A stretch of 42,392 nucleotides of DNA. Origin: Nitrospirota bacterium. Its GTDB lineage: Bacteria; Nitrospirota; Thermodesulfovibrionia; Thermodesulfovibrionales; UBA1546. Where the stretch lies: contig JAKALU010000008.1 in NCBI GenBank assembly GCA_021824065.1, positions 1-42,392 of the forward strand. The letters are read 5' to 3'. The notes under the pieces are model-generated. The model made no database searches. It was not told the DNA's origin and saw nothing but the letters and a program-made list of their open reading frames with translations. Positions 15,998 through 24,781 of the stretch are shown piece after piece. The translations under genes and the position numbers were made by a program. Positions within the stretch are counted from its first letter, which is position 1. Every line of letters starts with the position of its first letter.

Positions 15998-17014
15998 TCA
16001 CGGAATGATTGCGTACTTTATGCCTTCGCCTTTGAGCAACTTCTGAAATGCCTTCTCAGTGTCTTTCAGTTGATAACATCCAGAGATGAGTTTTGATACC
16101 TTGATCTTCCCAGCCTTTAGAAGGCGATATGCTTTTTTCACATCATCAGGTGTGAAGTGAAAAACACCTTTAAGGGTTATCTCATCGTAATGCAGCCTTC
16201 CTGTGTCATAGGTTACAGTGGTCCCCGATTTACAACCTCCGAAGAGGATAACTGTCCCGCCCTTTCTTACATAATTAACAGATGACTGCCATATATCAGG
16301 CTGGCCTGTACATTCAAATACATAGTCAACACCTAAGACGCCTGCGAATTTCTTAACCGTGTTGTTAAGTTTATCAGGTGTTATTGTAGACGCTGCACCA
16401 AGTTTTTTTGCGAGTGCCAACCTTTTTTTCTCAAGCCCTGTGATTATTACATCAGCCCCTTTATTTTTTAATAAGAGTAGATGCAGAAGCCCTATGGGTC
16501 CTGCCCCGATTATCAACGCTTTTTCCCCTCTTTTGATTCTCAGGTCATACATTCCGTGAACTACACAAGAAAGCGGCTCGATGAACGCAGCCTCTTTGAA
16601 TGTTAGATTCTTTGGTTTATGAAATACATTCTGCCTTACAATGTGCGAAGACAGCAGGATATACTCTGCAAATGCTCCAAGGACTTTGGTATCCATTATT
16701 TTTTCGCAGAGGTTGTAAAGTCTTTTTTTGCAGTATCTGCATTTAAGGCATGGCGCGCTGTGAACTGCCATTACTTCATCGCCCTTTTTAAATCCCTTAA
16801 CCCCTTTGCCAACATCTGCAACTATTCCTGAGAATTCATGCCCGAAAACTCCCGGCATTGGAATCACAGGGTGACCACGACTGAACGCTTTCAGATCTGT
16901 TCCGCAGGTCAATGCCGCCTTGATCTTTATCAGCATCTCTCCGCGAGATGGTTTTGGGGTTTTTATCTCACAGAACTCTATTTTGCCCGGGCTAAGAAGG
17001 ATATTGGCCTGCAA
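15998..17014 (-). CDS. Zinc-dependent medium-chain dehydrogenase
   Basis: A 338-residue alcohol/polyol dehydrogenase of the medium-chain family. Catalytic zinc ligands are C37 and the GHE pair H59/E60. The structural zinc cysteines are C89, C92, C95 and C103. The Rossmann motif GAGPIG marks the NAD(P) domain. It resembles sorbitol or threonine dehydrogenases, but the substrate cannot be assigned. It starts at a TTG, with GGAG 7 bases upstream. That start lies right after the stop of the small membrane-protein gene, so the two are translationally coupled. Confidence 0.88.
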   Translation of the reverse strand: MQANILLSPGKIEFCEIKTPKPSRGEMLIKIKAALTCGTDLKAFSRGHPVIPMPGVFGHEFSGIVADVGKGVKGFKKGDEVMAVHSAPCLKCRYCKKRLYNLCEKIMDTKVLGAFAEYILLSSHIVRQNVFHKPKNLTFKEAAFIEPLSCVVHGMYDLRIKRGEKALIIGAGPIGLLHLLLLKNKGADVIITGLEKKRLALAKKLGAASTITPDKLNNTVKKFAGVLGVDYVFECTGQPDIWQSSVNYVRKGGTVILFGGCKSGTTVTYDTGRLHYDEITLKGVFHFTPDDVKKAYRLLKAGKIKVSKLISGCYQLKDTEKAFQKLLKGEGIKYAIIP

Positions 17015-17015
17015 G

Positions 17016-17264
17016 CTAAAACTCCAGCTTGCCTCCCCATATCTGGCCTATCAGAGCAGCAAGTACGAGGAGGGGGATATATCTGAAATCGAGATGCGAA
17101 AAAAATCTTCCGAGAAAAACAATAGGGATTGGAAGGTGAATACAGAGAAACCATTTAAGGGATAGCTTCTTTGTCTTTGCCCTCAGGTATCCAAAGGGCA
17201 GGTTAAGCATAAAGGTTAGTGAGAAAAGACCTATGATCAGGGCAAGCCTTGCATCAAAATCCAT
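17016..17264 (-). CDS. Small membrane protein
   Basis: About 82 residues from the ATG at 17264, with two to three hydrophobic segments (LALIIGLFSLTFMLNLPFG, IPIVFLGRF, YIPLLVLAALIGQIWG). A basic RAKTKKLSLKW loop should face the cytoplasm. I do not recognise the family. It has no Shine-Dalgarno; instead TTGACT and a TTATTC/TATTCT -10 lie at 17-18-base spacing, ending 6-7 bases before the ATG. It is coupled to the dehydrogenase gene downstream. Confidence 0.65.
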   Translation of the reverse strand: MDFDARLALIIGLFSLTFMLNLPFGYLRAKTKKLSLKWFLCIHLPIPIVFLGRFFSHLDFRYIPLLVLAALIGQIWGGKLEF

Positions 17265-17270
17265 GATTGA

Positions 17271-17300
17271 AGAATAACCAAAAGAGAAGGGCAAAGTCAA
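17271..17300 (-). promoter_or_regulatory. Promoter of the membrane protein gene, probable leaderless start
   Basis: TTGACT (17295-17300) and TTATTC (17272-17277) are separated by 17 bases, or TATTCT (17271-17276) by 18. The -10 ends 6-7 bases before the ATG at 17264, and no ribosome site lies between. Confidence 0.55.
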
Positions 17301-17323
17301 ATAAGATTGGATTTTTGTAAGTG

Positions 17324-17332
17324 TGATATATT
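17324..17332 (+). promoter_or_regulatory. Extended -10 box of the TMTC-like gene
   Basis: TGATATATT matches an extended -10 (TGN-TATATT). It ends 5 bases before the ATG at 17338, again with no Shine-Dalgarno. It is divergent from the promoter at 17271-17300. Confidence 0.5.
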
Positions 17333-17337
17333 ATTTC

Positions 17338-19302
17338 ATGGGCAAGGCATCAAAGAGGAAGAAAGCTAAAAAGAATACTGCCAACCCCCTTTTAGAAAAC
17401 AGGTTATTAGAATCAGCAGTGGTTTACTCTAAGGCAGGCCTGTTAAGCAGTTCTTTTATTCACATTATACTCATAGCCATAGTCGGTTTTCTTGTCTATT
17501 CAAACACATTTTCAGTGCCTTTTCATTTTGACGACAGGAATATCTTCAAAAATCCTATCGTTAAAAACTTTAACAATTCAGGATCTTCAAGCGCAGATAT
17601 ATATTCGAAGGATGTTTTTAAAAGCAGATATGCAGGGTATCTTACTTTTGCGTTAAACAAAAAAATTAACGGGCTGAATGTTTCAGGCTACCATGTTGTG
17701 AACCTCTCAATTCATATTGCTAATGCATTTTTGATTTATTTTCTTGTTATCCTGAGCTTTAGAACCCCTTATTTAATTAAGTCTTCGCTAAGAGAGCATT
17801 CTAAATATATTGCCTTATTTTCAAGTCTGTTTTTTTTATCCCATCCGGTGCAAACACAGGCGGTTACCTATATTGCTCAGAGGCTTGCGTCACTTGCGAC
17901 GATGTTTTATATCCTTTCTATTGTGAGTTATATCAAGTCAAGAGTTTCGACGCCATACGCTACACGCTACACGCTTTACGCTGTCTCTCTCGTCTCCGCT
18001 GTTCTTGCCATGAAGACAAAGGAGACAGCGTTTACTTTACCGGTTGCTATTACCCTTTATGAATTTATGTTCCTGGAAGGTAAGATTAAAAGGAGGCTTC
18101 TGTATCTTATTCCGCTTCTCTTTACCATGCTTATAATCCCGTTAACCTTCATAACGATAAATAAACCTGTTGGAGATCTAATAGGCGATGTGAGTGAGGC
18201 GACGAGGGTTCAGACTTCAATGTCGAGGTTTGATTACCTGTTCACTCAATTCAGAGTGGTGGTCACTTACCTGAGGCTGCTGTTTTTCCCGATAGACCAG
18301 AGGCTTGTTTATGACTATCCAATATATCATTCATTGCTTGTACCACAGGTGTATCTGCCATTTCTGTTTCTGTTGTCAATATTCGGCCTTGGAGTTTTTC
18401 TTTTTCGCCGCTCGAAGGTTTATGACCATGGGTTGCGGTTGATCTCTTTCGGGATATTCTGGTTTTTCATAACACTTTCGGTTGAATCGAGCATAATACC
18501 GATAGTTGATGTGATATTTGAACACAGAGTCTATTTGCCATCTGTCGGAGTTTCTTTTGCGATAATGTCAGGGATATTCTTATTGTCTGGAAGACTTAAG
18601 AGCAGGAAAACGCAGATAATCGCAGCCTCGTTTTTTATACTGTTGCAGATTATGTTTGCAATAGCTGCTTATGCACGGAATAATGTCTGGGGAAGCGAGA
18701 TAAGTTTATGGGAAGATGTGGTGAGGAAATCTCCTAAGAATGTAAGGGGACATAATAACCTTGGCGATGTTTACTGGGGCATAGGGTTAAACGATAAGGC
18801 CATAGAACAGTATGAGATTGCCATAAGAATAGACCCTGATTATGCAGGGGCGCATTATAATCTCGGTTATGCTTACAGGGCAAAAGGGCTAAACGATAAA
18901 GCCATAGAACAGTATGAGATTGCCATAAGAATAGACCCTGACAATGCAGATGCACATAATAATCTCGGCAGCGCTTACAGAGCTAAAGGCCTGACCGACA
19001 AGGCTATAGAGCATTACCGGCTTGCCTTAAGCATTAAGCCTGATTATGCTGGTGTGCATTATAATCTCGGTATTGCTTATGAAGTTAAGGGTTTAACTGA
19101 CAGAGCTATAGAGCATTACCAGCTTGCCATAAAGCTGGAGCCGGATTTTGCAGAGGCACACAATAATCTTGGAGAAATTTATCTTGGGAAAAAACTCATA
19201 GACAGGGCGCGCAGAGAATTCGAAATAGCATTACAAATAAACCCTGACCTTCACCAAGCCCGAAAGCGTCTTGACTATATAAATAAAATTCATTCTCTTT
19301 AA
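17338..19302 (+). CDS. Polytopic glycosyltransferase-like protein with C-terminal TPRs (TMTC-like)
   Basis: About 654 residues from the ATG at 17338. Residues 40-450 hold about ten membrane segments. The first external loop carries FHFDDRNIFKNP, the acidic motif seen in TMTC and related GT-C glycosyltransferases that use lipid-linked sugars. The last 190 residues are five regular 34-residue TPRs (NLGxxYxxKGLxDKAIEqYxxAIxIxPD). A short ATRYTLYA stretch near residue 205 comes from an ACGCTACACGCT DNA repeat. The family glycosylates or modifies envelope proteins; the target is unknown. The transcript is probably leaderless. Confidence 0.8.
   Translation: MGKASKRKKAKKNTANPLLENRLLESAVVYSKAGLLSSSFIHIILIAIVGFLVYSNTFSVPFHFDDRNIFKNPIVKNFNNSGSSSADIYSKDVFKSRYAGYLTFALNKKINGLNVSGYHVVNLSIHIANAFLIYFLVILSFRTPYLIKSSLREHSKYIALFSSLFFLSHPVQTQAVTYIAQRLASLATMFYILSIVSYIKSRVSTPYATRYTLYAVSLVSAVLAMKTKETAFTLPVAITLYEFMFLEGKIKRRLLYLIPLLFTMLIIPLTFITINKPVGDLIGDVSEATRVQTSMSRFDYLFTQFRVVVTYLRLLFFPIDQRLVYDYPIYHSLLVPQVYLPFLFLLSIFGLGVFLFRRSKVYDHGLRLISFGIFWFFITLSVESSIIPIVDVIFEHRVYLPSVGVSFAIMSGIFLLSGRLKSRKTQIIAASFFILLQIMFAIAAYARNNVWGSEISLWEDVVRKSPKNVRGHNNLGDVYWGIGLNDKAIEQYEIAIRIDPDYAGAHYNLGYAYRAKGLNDKAIEQYEIAIRIDPDNADAHNNLGSAYRAKGLTDKAIEHYRLALSIKPDYAGVHYNLGIAYEVKGLTDRAIEHYQLAIKLEPDFAEAHNNLGEIYLGKKLIDRARREFEIALQINPDLHQARKRLDYINKIHSL
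18789..18941 (+). repeat. Near-identical 102-bp tandem repeat inside TPR region
   Basis: A stretch of about 51 bases starting AAACGATAA at 18789 is repeated at 18891 with only one or two changes, encoding two nearly identical TPR units. The flanking TPRs are more diverged, so this duplication is recent or kept uniform by recombination. Confidence 0.75.
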
Positions 19303-19448
19303 AATCGCCAATAAGTCCACTGGCCTCGACAGCGAGATAGAGAGTCTTATGACTTGTTGTTATGTCTGGATATCGAGAAGATACTTGCTAAAGCAATATC
19401 TTTTTGATATAAGATAGTCGTTATGACATCTGCTGAAAGGAAACTAAT

Positions 19449-20681
19449 TTGAAGATAACATATTTTGACTGCTCTTCCGGCATAAGCGGTGATATGTGCC
19501 TTGGTGCGCTTGTTGATGCAGGTGTCTCTATAAAGAAGTTAGAAAGTGAACTCAGAAAGATCCCGATAAGAGGCTATAAACTCAAAGCTAAAAAAGTTAA
19601 ACGTGCAGGATTAAGGGCGACAAAAGTTGATGTAGTTCAGAAGTCAGAAGTCAGAAGTCAGAAGTCAGAAGCAAAGAAGTGGCAAGATATCGAGAAGATA
19701 ATAAAATTTTCTTCTTTATCAGATGAGATTAAACAGAAAGGGCTCAGAATTTTCAGAAGGCTTTTTAGTGCCGAGGCAAAGGTTCACGGCGAAAGATTCA
19801 ACAAAGTCCATCTCCACGAACTCGGTGCGGTTGATTGCATAGTGGATATCTTAGGAACAATCATCGGACTTGAAATTTTAGGGATAAAAAGAGTTTATGT
19901 GTCTCCTGTAAATATCGGGGGCGGTTCTGTTAAGACAGAGCATGGCATCCTGCCTGTGCCTGCTCCTGCAACTGCAGAGATTCTCAGGGCACAGAACACA
20001 GAGCACAGAACACAGGTTTATTCTGATGGAACAGATTTTGAGTTAACAACTCCAACAGGTGCAGCAATATTAAGAGAGTTATCATCTAATTTTGGGAATA
20101 TGCCTGATATGGTTGTTGAAAAGATTGGGATTGGAGCAGGCTCGAAAGATTTTAAGGACAGACCGAATGTATTGAGAATTTTTATTGGTAATCCCCCCAT
20201 CCCCCCTTTAGAAAAGGGGGGTAAAGGGGGATTTGAAAAAGAATTCCCAGAACAAAAGGTCACAGTAATCGAAACAAACATAGATGACATGAACCCCCAG
20301 GCATATGAATATGTGATGGATAGATTATTTAAGGGAGGCGCTCTTGATGTCTATCTCACACAGGTAATAATGAAGAAAAGCAGGCCAGGGATAAAACTCA
20401 CCGTGCTTTGCAGCAATAAAGCAAGAGAAGACATCGTGAAGATAATCTTTGAGGAGACAACCACAATAGGTCTGAGGTTTTATGAGGCAGACAGAAGAAC
20501 TCTAAAAAGGGAGATAAAAGAGCTTGGCACAGCATTAGGCAGGATGCGGTTTAAAATTTCAAAACTTGGAAATAAAATTATAAAGGTAACCCCTGAATAT
20601 GAGGACTGTAAAAGGCTTGCCAGAAAATTGAACATGCCATTAATAGAGGTGATCAAAAGAGTATCTTCCGGAAACCCATAG
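19449..20681 (+). CDS. larC: Nickel-pincer cofactor (Ni-PTTMN) insertion enzyme LarC, with in-frame repeat inserts
   Basis: A 410-residue single-chain LarC (DUF111), the CTP-dependent cyclometallase that puts nickel into the lactate-racemase pincer cofactor. YFDCSSGISGDMCLGALVDAG, VHLHELGAVDCIVDI and PVPAPATAEIL are N-terminal hallmarks; ETNIDDMNPQ opens the C-terminal domain. In Lactobacillus the two parts are joined by a programmed frameshift; here they are in one frame. It starts at TTG, with AAAGGA upstream. Three repeat-derived inserts are visible: residues 64-74, 180-189 and 248-262, the last at the domain linker. larB and larE are not in the window, so the cofactor's client is unknown. 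Confidence 0.93.
   Translation: MKITYFDCSSGISGDMCLGALVDAGVSIKKLESELRKIPIRGYKLKAKKVKRAGLRATKVDVVQKSEVRSQKSEAKKWQDIEKIIKFSSLSDEIKQKGLRIFRRLFSAEAKVHGERFNKVHLHELGAVDCIVDILGTIIGLEILGIKRVYVSPVNIGGGSVKTEHGILPVPAPATAEILRAQNTEHRTQVYSDGTDFELTTPTGAAILRELSSNFGNMPDMVVEKIGIGAGSKDFKDRPNVLRIFIGNPPIPPLEKGGKGGFEKEFPEQKVTVIETNIDDMNPQAYEYVMDRLFKGGALDVYLTQVIMKKSRPGIKLTVLCSNKAREDIVKIIFEETTTIGLRFYEADRRTLKREIKELGTALGRMRFKISKLGNKIIKVTPEYEDCKRLARKLNMPLIEVIKRVSSGNP
19638..19672 (+). repeat. Five tandem CAGAAGT heptamers inside larC
   Basis: Four copies of CAGAAGT and one CAGAAGC. Since 7 is not a multiple of 3, three units encode a seven-residue repeat, giving QKSEVRSQKSE. Confidence 0.9.
19989..20015 (+). repeat. CACAGAACACAGAG tandem repeat inside larC
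   Basis: Degenerate ACAGAACACAGAGC units encode AQNTEHRTQ in a variable loop of LarC. Confidence 0.65.
20190..20236 (+). repeat. C5/G5 palindromic repeat inserted in larC
   Basis: CCCCCCTTTAGAAAAGGGGGG and flanking GGTAATCCCCC match the intergenic element at 1633-1735. Translated in frame it gives NPPIPPLEKGGKGGF, residues 248-262, at the linker between the two LarC domains. Confidence 0.8.
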
Positions 20682-20716
20682 GGCTGTCTCAGAATTCTCG
20701 GCAGGCACAAAAATGC

Positions 20717-20722
20717 TATAAT
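20717..20722 (+). promoter_or_regulatory. -10 box, probable leaderless start of GAF/PAS gene
   Basis: TATAAT ends exactly 6 bases before the ATG at 20729, with no Shine-Dalgarno. No good -35 is seen. Confidence 0.6.
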
Positions 20723-20728
20723 TTTCTA

Positions 20729-22357
20729 ATGACAAGACTTATAGGCTATAGCATACTTTTAGGCACTCTGATAGCTGTCATTTCCGAGCTTCTGGAGGCG
20801 ATCCTCTTCGGGGAATCTTTTAGCCACGCTCTTCTGGACGCAGTGGTTCTTTTTATAATTATCACCCCTGTTATTTATCTTATTGCACGCCAGCTATTAA
20901 AACTCGAGACAGAACGTAAGGCGCTCAAGGAGAAAGAAGAGCTTATAAGGCTTTCCACAGAACATGCAGTCCTTTATGAGTTGTCTGACCAGTTTATGAA
21001 GACCTATGACAGGGATAGAATCATGGATATTGCTGTTAAGACAATTTATGAGTATTTTCAGGCTGACCTCGTAGAAATCAGGATACCTAATGAAACAGAA
21101 AAAAATCTCATACTCGTAAGCGGCATTGGATGGATGCCCGGACATGCGGGTTCTGCGATAGTCCCTGTGGATATTGAAAAACGGACAGGCTACACATTCC
21201 TTAAGAGAAGGCCTGTTATGATAATGGATTATTCGAGAGAAGATCGCTTCAAGATGTCTGAGCTTCTATTAAAGCATGGGGTTAAAAGCGGTATGTCTGT
21301 CCCGATGATAGCAACAGGAATGGATGGCGAAAAAGTCATTGGTGTTTTAGGGGTTCACTACAAAAAGCCGAGGAAGTTCATCTCGAAAGATTTATGGTTT
21401 TTAGCTCTTATGGCCAATGAAACCGCTATTGCTATTGAAAAGGCAAGGCTTAACGAAGAGATTAAATCTTCAAAAGATTTTTTGAACAGCGTGCTCGAGG
21501 GAATCGGAGAGGGTGTCATTGTCATTGACAGGGATTTCAGGATTGTCTCTGCAAACAGCGCTTACATCAATCAGGAAAAGCCAGAGGCAAAAGTTGTTGG
21601 AGAGCACTGCTATAGAATCTCCCACAACTCTGAAATCGCATGTCATGAAATAGGGCATGACTGCCCGGTGCTGAAGACATTCAAGACAGGTGAGTCCGCC
21701 TCTGGAATTCACACGCATTATGATTCAAAAGGGAAGGCTTCGTATATGGAGGTCCACTCCTATCCTTTAAGGGATCCCTCAGGCAATGTTTCTCTGGTCG
21801 TAGAGACCATAACAGACGTCACCGAGAGGTTTGAACTCGAAAGGAAGCTTGTAAAATCCGAAGAAATGTACAGAGACCTCTATGACAATGCTCCTGATAT
21901 GTATTTCTCGATTGCCCCTGATGAGACAGTCATTGAGTGTAACAACACTATGTCCCAGATCCTCGGGTACAAAAAAGAGGAACTGTTAGGCAAGCATATC
22001 ACTCTATTCTCAACTACACCGCCTGGAGAACTTAGGAGAAGGTTGGCAATAGTTAAAGAAAACGGAAGCCTTTCAAATATAGAAGCACAATGGAAAACAA
22101 AGGATAACAGGATAATCGATGTCATCTTAAATGTAACGGCATTTTACGATAAAGATGGAAATTATATTTTCGGCAGGGTAAGCGCAAGAGACATGACAGA
22201 GAAGAAAAAGGTGGAAACCGAGTTGAAGAAAAAGGTCAAGGAGCTCGAGGACTTTTACAATATGGCAATCGACAGGGAAATGAAGATGATAGAGCTTAAA
22301 AAAGAGATAGAAAAACTGAAGGAGTCTGCCTCGGCGGAGGTTCCGAAAGATAATTAA
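20729..22357 (+). CDS. Membrane GAF-PAS-PAS sensor without an output domain
   Basis: 542 residues. Two membrane segments (about 5-28 and 34-55) lead to a GAF domain (90-240), a first PAS (about 250-370) and a second PAS (about 380-495). A coiled coil (KKKVKELEDFYNMAIDREMKMIELKKEIEKLK) ends the chain, where a kinase or cyclase domain would normally follow. The first PAS holds a Cys/His-rich stretch (GEHCYRISHN..CHEIGHDCPVLK) typical of PAS modules that may bind metal or heme. The stop overlaps the ATG of the HD-GYP gene (TAATG), so its output is probably exerted through that partner. Confidence 0.82.
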   Translation: MTRLIGYSILLGTLIAVISELLEAILFGESFSHALLDAVVLFIIITPVIYLIARQLLKLETERKALKEKEELIRLSTEHAVLYELSDQFMKTYDRDRIMDIAVKTIYEYFQADLVEIRIPNETEKNLILVSGIGWMPGHAGSAIVPVDIEKRTGYTFLKRRPVMIMDYSREDRFKMSELLLKHGVKSGMSVPMIATGMDGEKVIGVLGVHYKKPRKFISKDLWFLALMANETAIAIEKARLNEEIKSSKDFLNSVLEGIGEGVIVIDRDFRIVSANSAYINQEKPEAKVVGEHCYRISHNSEIACHEIGHDCPVLKTFKTGESASGIHTHYDSKGKASYMEVHSYPLRDPSGNVSLVVETITDVTERFELERKLVKSEEMYRDLYDNAPDMYFSIAPDETVIECNNTMSQILGYKKEELLGKHITLFSTTPPGELRRRLAIVKENGSLSNIEAQWKTKDNRIIDVILNVTAFYDKDGNYIFGRVSARDMTEKKKVETELKKKVKELEDFYNMAIDREMKMIELKKEIEKLKESASAEVPKDN

Positions 22358-23694
22358 TGCTTAAATGGATAAAAAGGCATATTGTCCTCCTTTCTATAGC
22401 ACCTTCCGGATTTATCTTTCTTTTTATTTACCTCTATTATGACTACGCAGAACACGGTAAAAACATCTATGGGTTAGTCATGCATCTGACAGATACGCAT
22501 ATTCAGGATCTTCTGATGCATGGCATGGTATCCCTTGCACCTGTAATAAGCACAATCACCGGCTTTCTATACGAAAGAACATTAATCTATAAAAGGAGCC
22601 TTGAACAGAGGGTAGAGGAGAGGACCGTATCTCTTAAAGTATCGGAAGAAAGGTTCAGGAGGCTGTCAGAGGAGTTAGAGCAGAAGGTTGATGAAAGGAC
22701 TAAAAGACTCCAGGAGTCTGTACATTACTGGAAGGATACCTTTGACTCAACTCCATACGGCATATTCATCATTGATAAGGAATATAAGATTCTCAGGCTT
22801 AACAGATATATTACCCAGCTTTTAGGAAGGACCTATGAAGAAATAGAAGGCAAAAAATGCTACGAGGTTTTCCATGATTCTGACGAACCTGTAAAAAGCT
22901 GTCCTCTGGAGAAAGCCCAGTTTACGGAAAAACTCGAAGGCAGCGAGTTCTATGAGCCTTCCATAGGCCGCTATCTATGGATTCATGTAAACCCTGTAAT
23001 TCATGAAGGCGGGATTGAGGCTTTTGTTCACTCGATTGTGGATATAACAGAGCTTAAAGAGAAGGAGCAGTCTTTAGAAAAAGGCAGAGACGCATTTCTC
23101 AATATGCTCAGGGACATACATGAGTCATATAACGACCTGAAGGAGTTATTTGTTGGTATCACAAGGGCCTTTGTACATGCACTTGATGCAAAAAGCCAAT
23201 GGACAAAGGGTCACTCTGAAAGGGTGACAATGTACGCTACTCAAATAGCAGAGGAGATGGGACTGAGTAAAGACGAGATGGAGAACCTCAGGATCGCAGC
23301 TCTCCTTCATGATATTGGCAAAATAGGGACATACGACTATCTCCTGGATAAGCCTGAAAGGCTTACCAGCGAAGAATTTCAGATAGTACAAAGACATCCG
23401 GCAACGGCTATTGAGATTCTGGGTGATATAAGACAATTAAAAGACATATTGCCTATTATCAGACATCACCACGAAAGGTTTGATGGAAAAGGCTATCCTG
23501 ACAATCTTAACGGAGAAGACATCCCACTGGGGGCGAGGATTCTCTGTGTTGCAGACTCTTTTGATTCGATGACAGCAGACAGGCCATACAGGCCGTCACC
23601 GGGGATAGGATATGCAAAATTAGAACTGAAGAGATGTTCAGGGACGCAGTTTGATTCGAGGGTTGTAGAGGCGTTCCTAAGAGTCCTTGGCTAA
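22357..23694 (+). CDS. Membrane PAS-HD-GYP protein (predicted c-di-GMP phosphodiesterase)
   Basis: 445 residues. Two membrane segments (10-28 and 57-73), a coiled coil (EQRVEERTVSLKVSEERFRRL) and a PAS domain (about 120-230, with the GKKCYEVFH..SCPLEKAQ Cys/His pattern) lead to an HD-GYP domain (about 265-445). The HD is in ALLHDIGKIG, and the second signature HHERFDGKGYP is fully conserved, so it should degrade c-di-GMP. Its ATG overlaps the sensor's stop codon. The two may form a split signalling unit, with the upstream GAF/PAS protein as added sensory arm. Confidence 0.88.
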   Translation: MLKWIKRHIVLLSIAPSGFIFLFIYLYYDYAEHGKNIYGLVMHLTDTHIQDLLMHGMVSLAPVISTITGFLYERTLIYKRSLEQRVEERTVSLKVSEERFRRLSEELEQKVDERTKRLQESVHYWKDTFDSTPYGIFIIDKEYKILRLNRYITQLLGRTYEEIEGKKCYEVFHDSDEPVKSCPLEKAQFTEKLEGSEFYEPSIGRYLWIHVNPVIHEGGIEAFVHSIVDITELKEKEQSLEKGRDAFLNMLRDIHESYNDLKELFVGITRAFVHALDAKSQWTKGHSERVTMYATQIAEEMGLSKDEMENLRIAALLHDIGKIGTYDYLLDKPERLTSEEFQIVQRHPATAIEILGDIRQLKDILPIIRHHHERFDGKGYPDNLNGEDIPLGARILCVADSFDSMTADRPYRPSPGIGYAKLELKRCSGTQFDSRVVEAFLRVLG

Positions 23695-24591
23695 TAACAT
23701 CTCAAGCAATGCCTTTTGCACGTGCAGCCTGTTTTCTGCCTGATCAAATATAGCGCTGTGAGGTCCATCCATAACCTCGTCTGTAATCTCCTCACCCCTG
23801 TGCGCCGGCAGACAATGAAGAACAACAACATCCTTTTTAGCGCATGAAAGAATATTGCTGTTTATCTGATAGTTCTTTAATCTCTTCTTTTTCTCCTCGG
23901 ATTCCTTTTCCTGCCCCATGCTGACCCAGACATCTGTATAGATCACATCTGCCCGGCCTGCTGCCTCTTTCGGCTCCCTCAGGATAATTATCTCGCTCTT
24001 TGCAGATGCTCTTGCCCTCTCAAGCACATCAGGATCAGGCTCATAACCTTCAGGGCATGCAATGGTGATGTTCATACCCATCAGCGATGCAGCCTCTATC
24101 AGTGAATTAGCAACATTATTCCCGTCACCGATATATGCAATGTGGATATCTTTCAATCGGCCTTTTTTTTCGAGGATGGTCATTAAATCACCAAGCGCCT
24201 GACAGGGATGATGCAGGTCACTGAGGCCATTGATAACCGGTATAGAAGAACAGGATGCAAACTTATCGAGCAAATCATGTCCAAATGTCCTTATTACCAC
24301 AGCATTGAGGTATCTGGAGAGTGTTCTTGCAGTGTCAGGTATTGTTTCACCTCTGCCGAGCTGTATCTCATTGGGATTTAAATATATTGGATGTGCGCCG
24401 AGTTGATAAATCCCTACCTCGAATGAAACCCTTGTCCTCGTGGACGCCTTTTCAAAGAGAAGTCCGATGCTTTTCCCTATCAATGGACACTTATTAGCAT
24501 CTATACCCGATTTCATTTCGCCTGCCCTTTTTAAGAGCGTATCTACCTCTTCTGAGGATAAGTCCCATAATGTTAGAAAATCTCTCTTCAT
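23677..24591 (-). CDS. argF: Ornithine carbamoyltransferase
   Basis: 304 residues from the ATG at 24591, which has GAGGA upstream; the frame stays open to 24645. It forms citrulline from ornithine and carbamoyl phosphate in arginine synthesis. The carbamoyl phosphate motif STRTR (residues 50-54), HPCQALGD and the ornithine-side motif HCLPAHRG are intact. Its end overlaps the HD-GYP gene by 18 bases tail to tail. It follows argD on the same strand across a 190-base gap that holds a palindromic repeat. Confidence 0.96.
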   Translation of the reverse strand: MKRDFLTLWDLSSEEVDTLLKRAGEMKSGIDANKCPLIGKSIGLLFEKASTRTRVSFEVGIYQLGAHPIYLNPNEIQLGRGETIPDTARTLSRYLNAVVIRTFGHDLLDKFASCSSIPVINGLSDLHHPCQALGDLMTILEKKGRLKDIHIAYIGDGNNVANSLIEAASLMGMNITIACPEGYEPDPDVLERARASAKSEIIILREPKEAAGRADVIYTDVWVSMGQEKESEEKKKRLKNYQINSNILSCAKKDVVVLHCLPAHRGEEITDEVMDGPHSAIFDQAENRLHVQKALLEMLLAKDS

Positions 24592-24639
24592 ACCGCTTTC
24601 CTCTCGCATTTTATGTGCCGTCAACAAGTTTATAAAAAA

Positions 24640-24747
24640 TGTCATTCCGCACTTGATGCGGAATCCAGTTCCTTAGAGTTATCTGCAAATATCTTTATAT
24701 AAATCGTTCCATATCCCCTCTGGATTCCCGCTTTTGCGAGAATGACA
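24640..24747. repeat. TGTCAT/ATGACA inverted-repeat element, copy 2
   Basis: A 108-bp element bounded by TGTCATTCC and GAGAATGACA, lying between argD and argF. It has a left TGCGGAATCCAG arm and a right TGGATTCCCGCTTTTGCG arm. The right arm differs from copy 1 (6359-6424) by about two bases in 28. Confidence 0.8.
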
Positions 24748-24781
24748 AACGGGGCAACAATGACAAAAGTCGTTCTTTCTT

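Noticed and set aside
19638-19672. Short CRISPR-like array in larC
   Set aside because: Units are 7 bases with no spacers and lie in a coding region; they are a simple tandem repeat.
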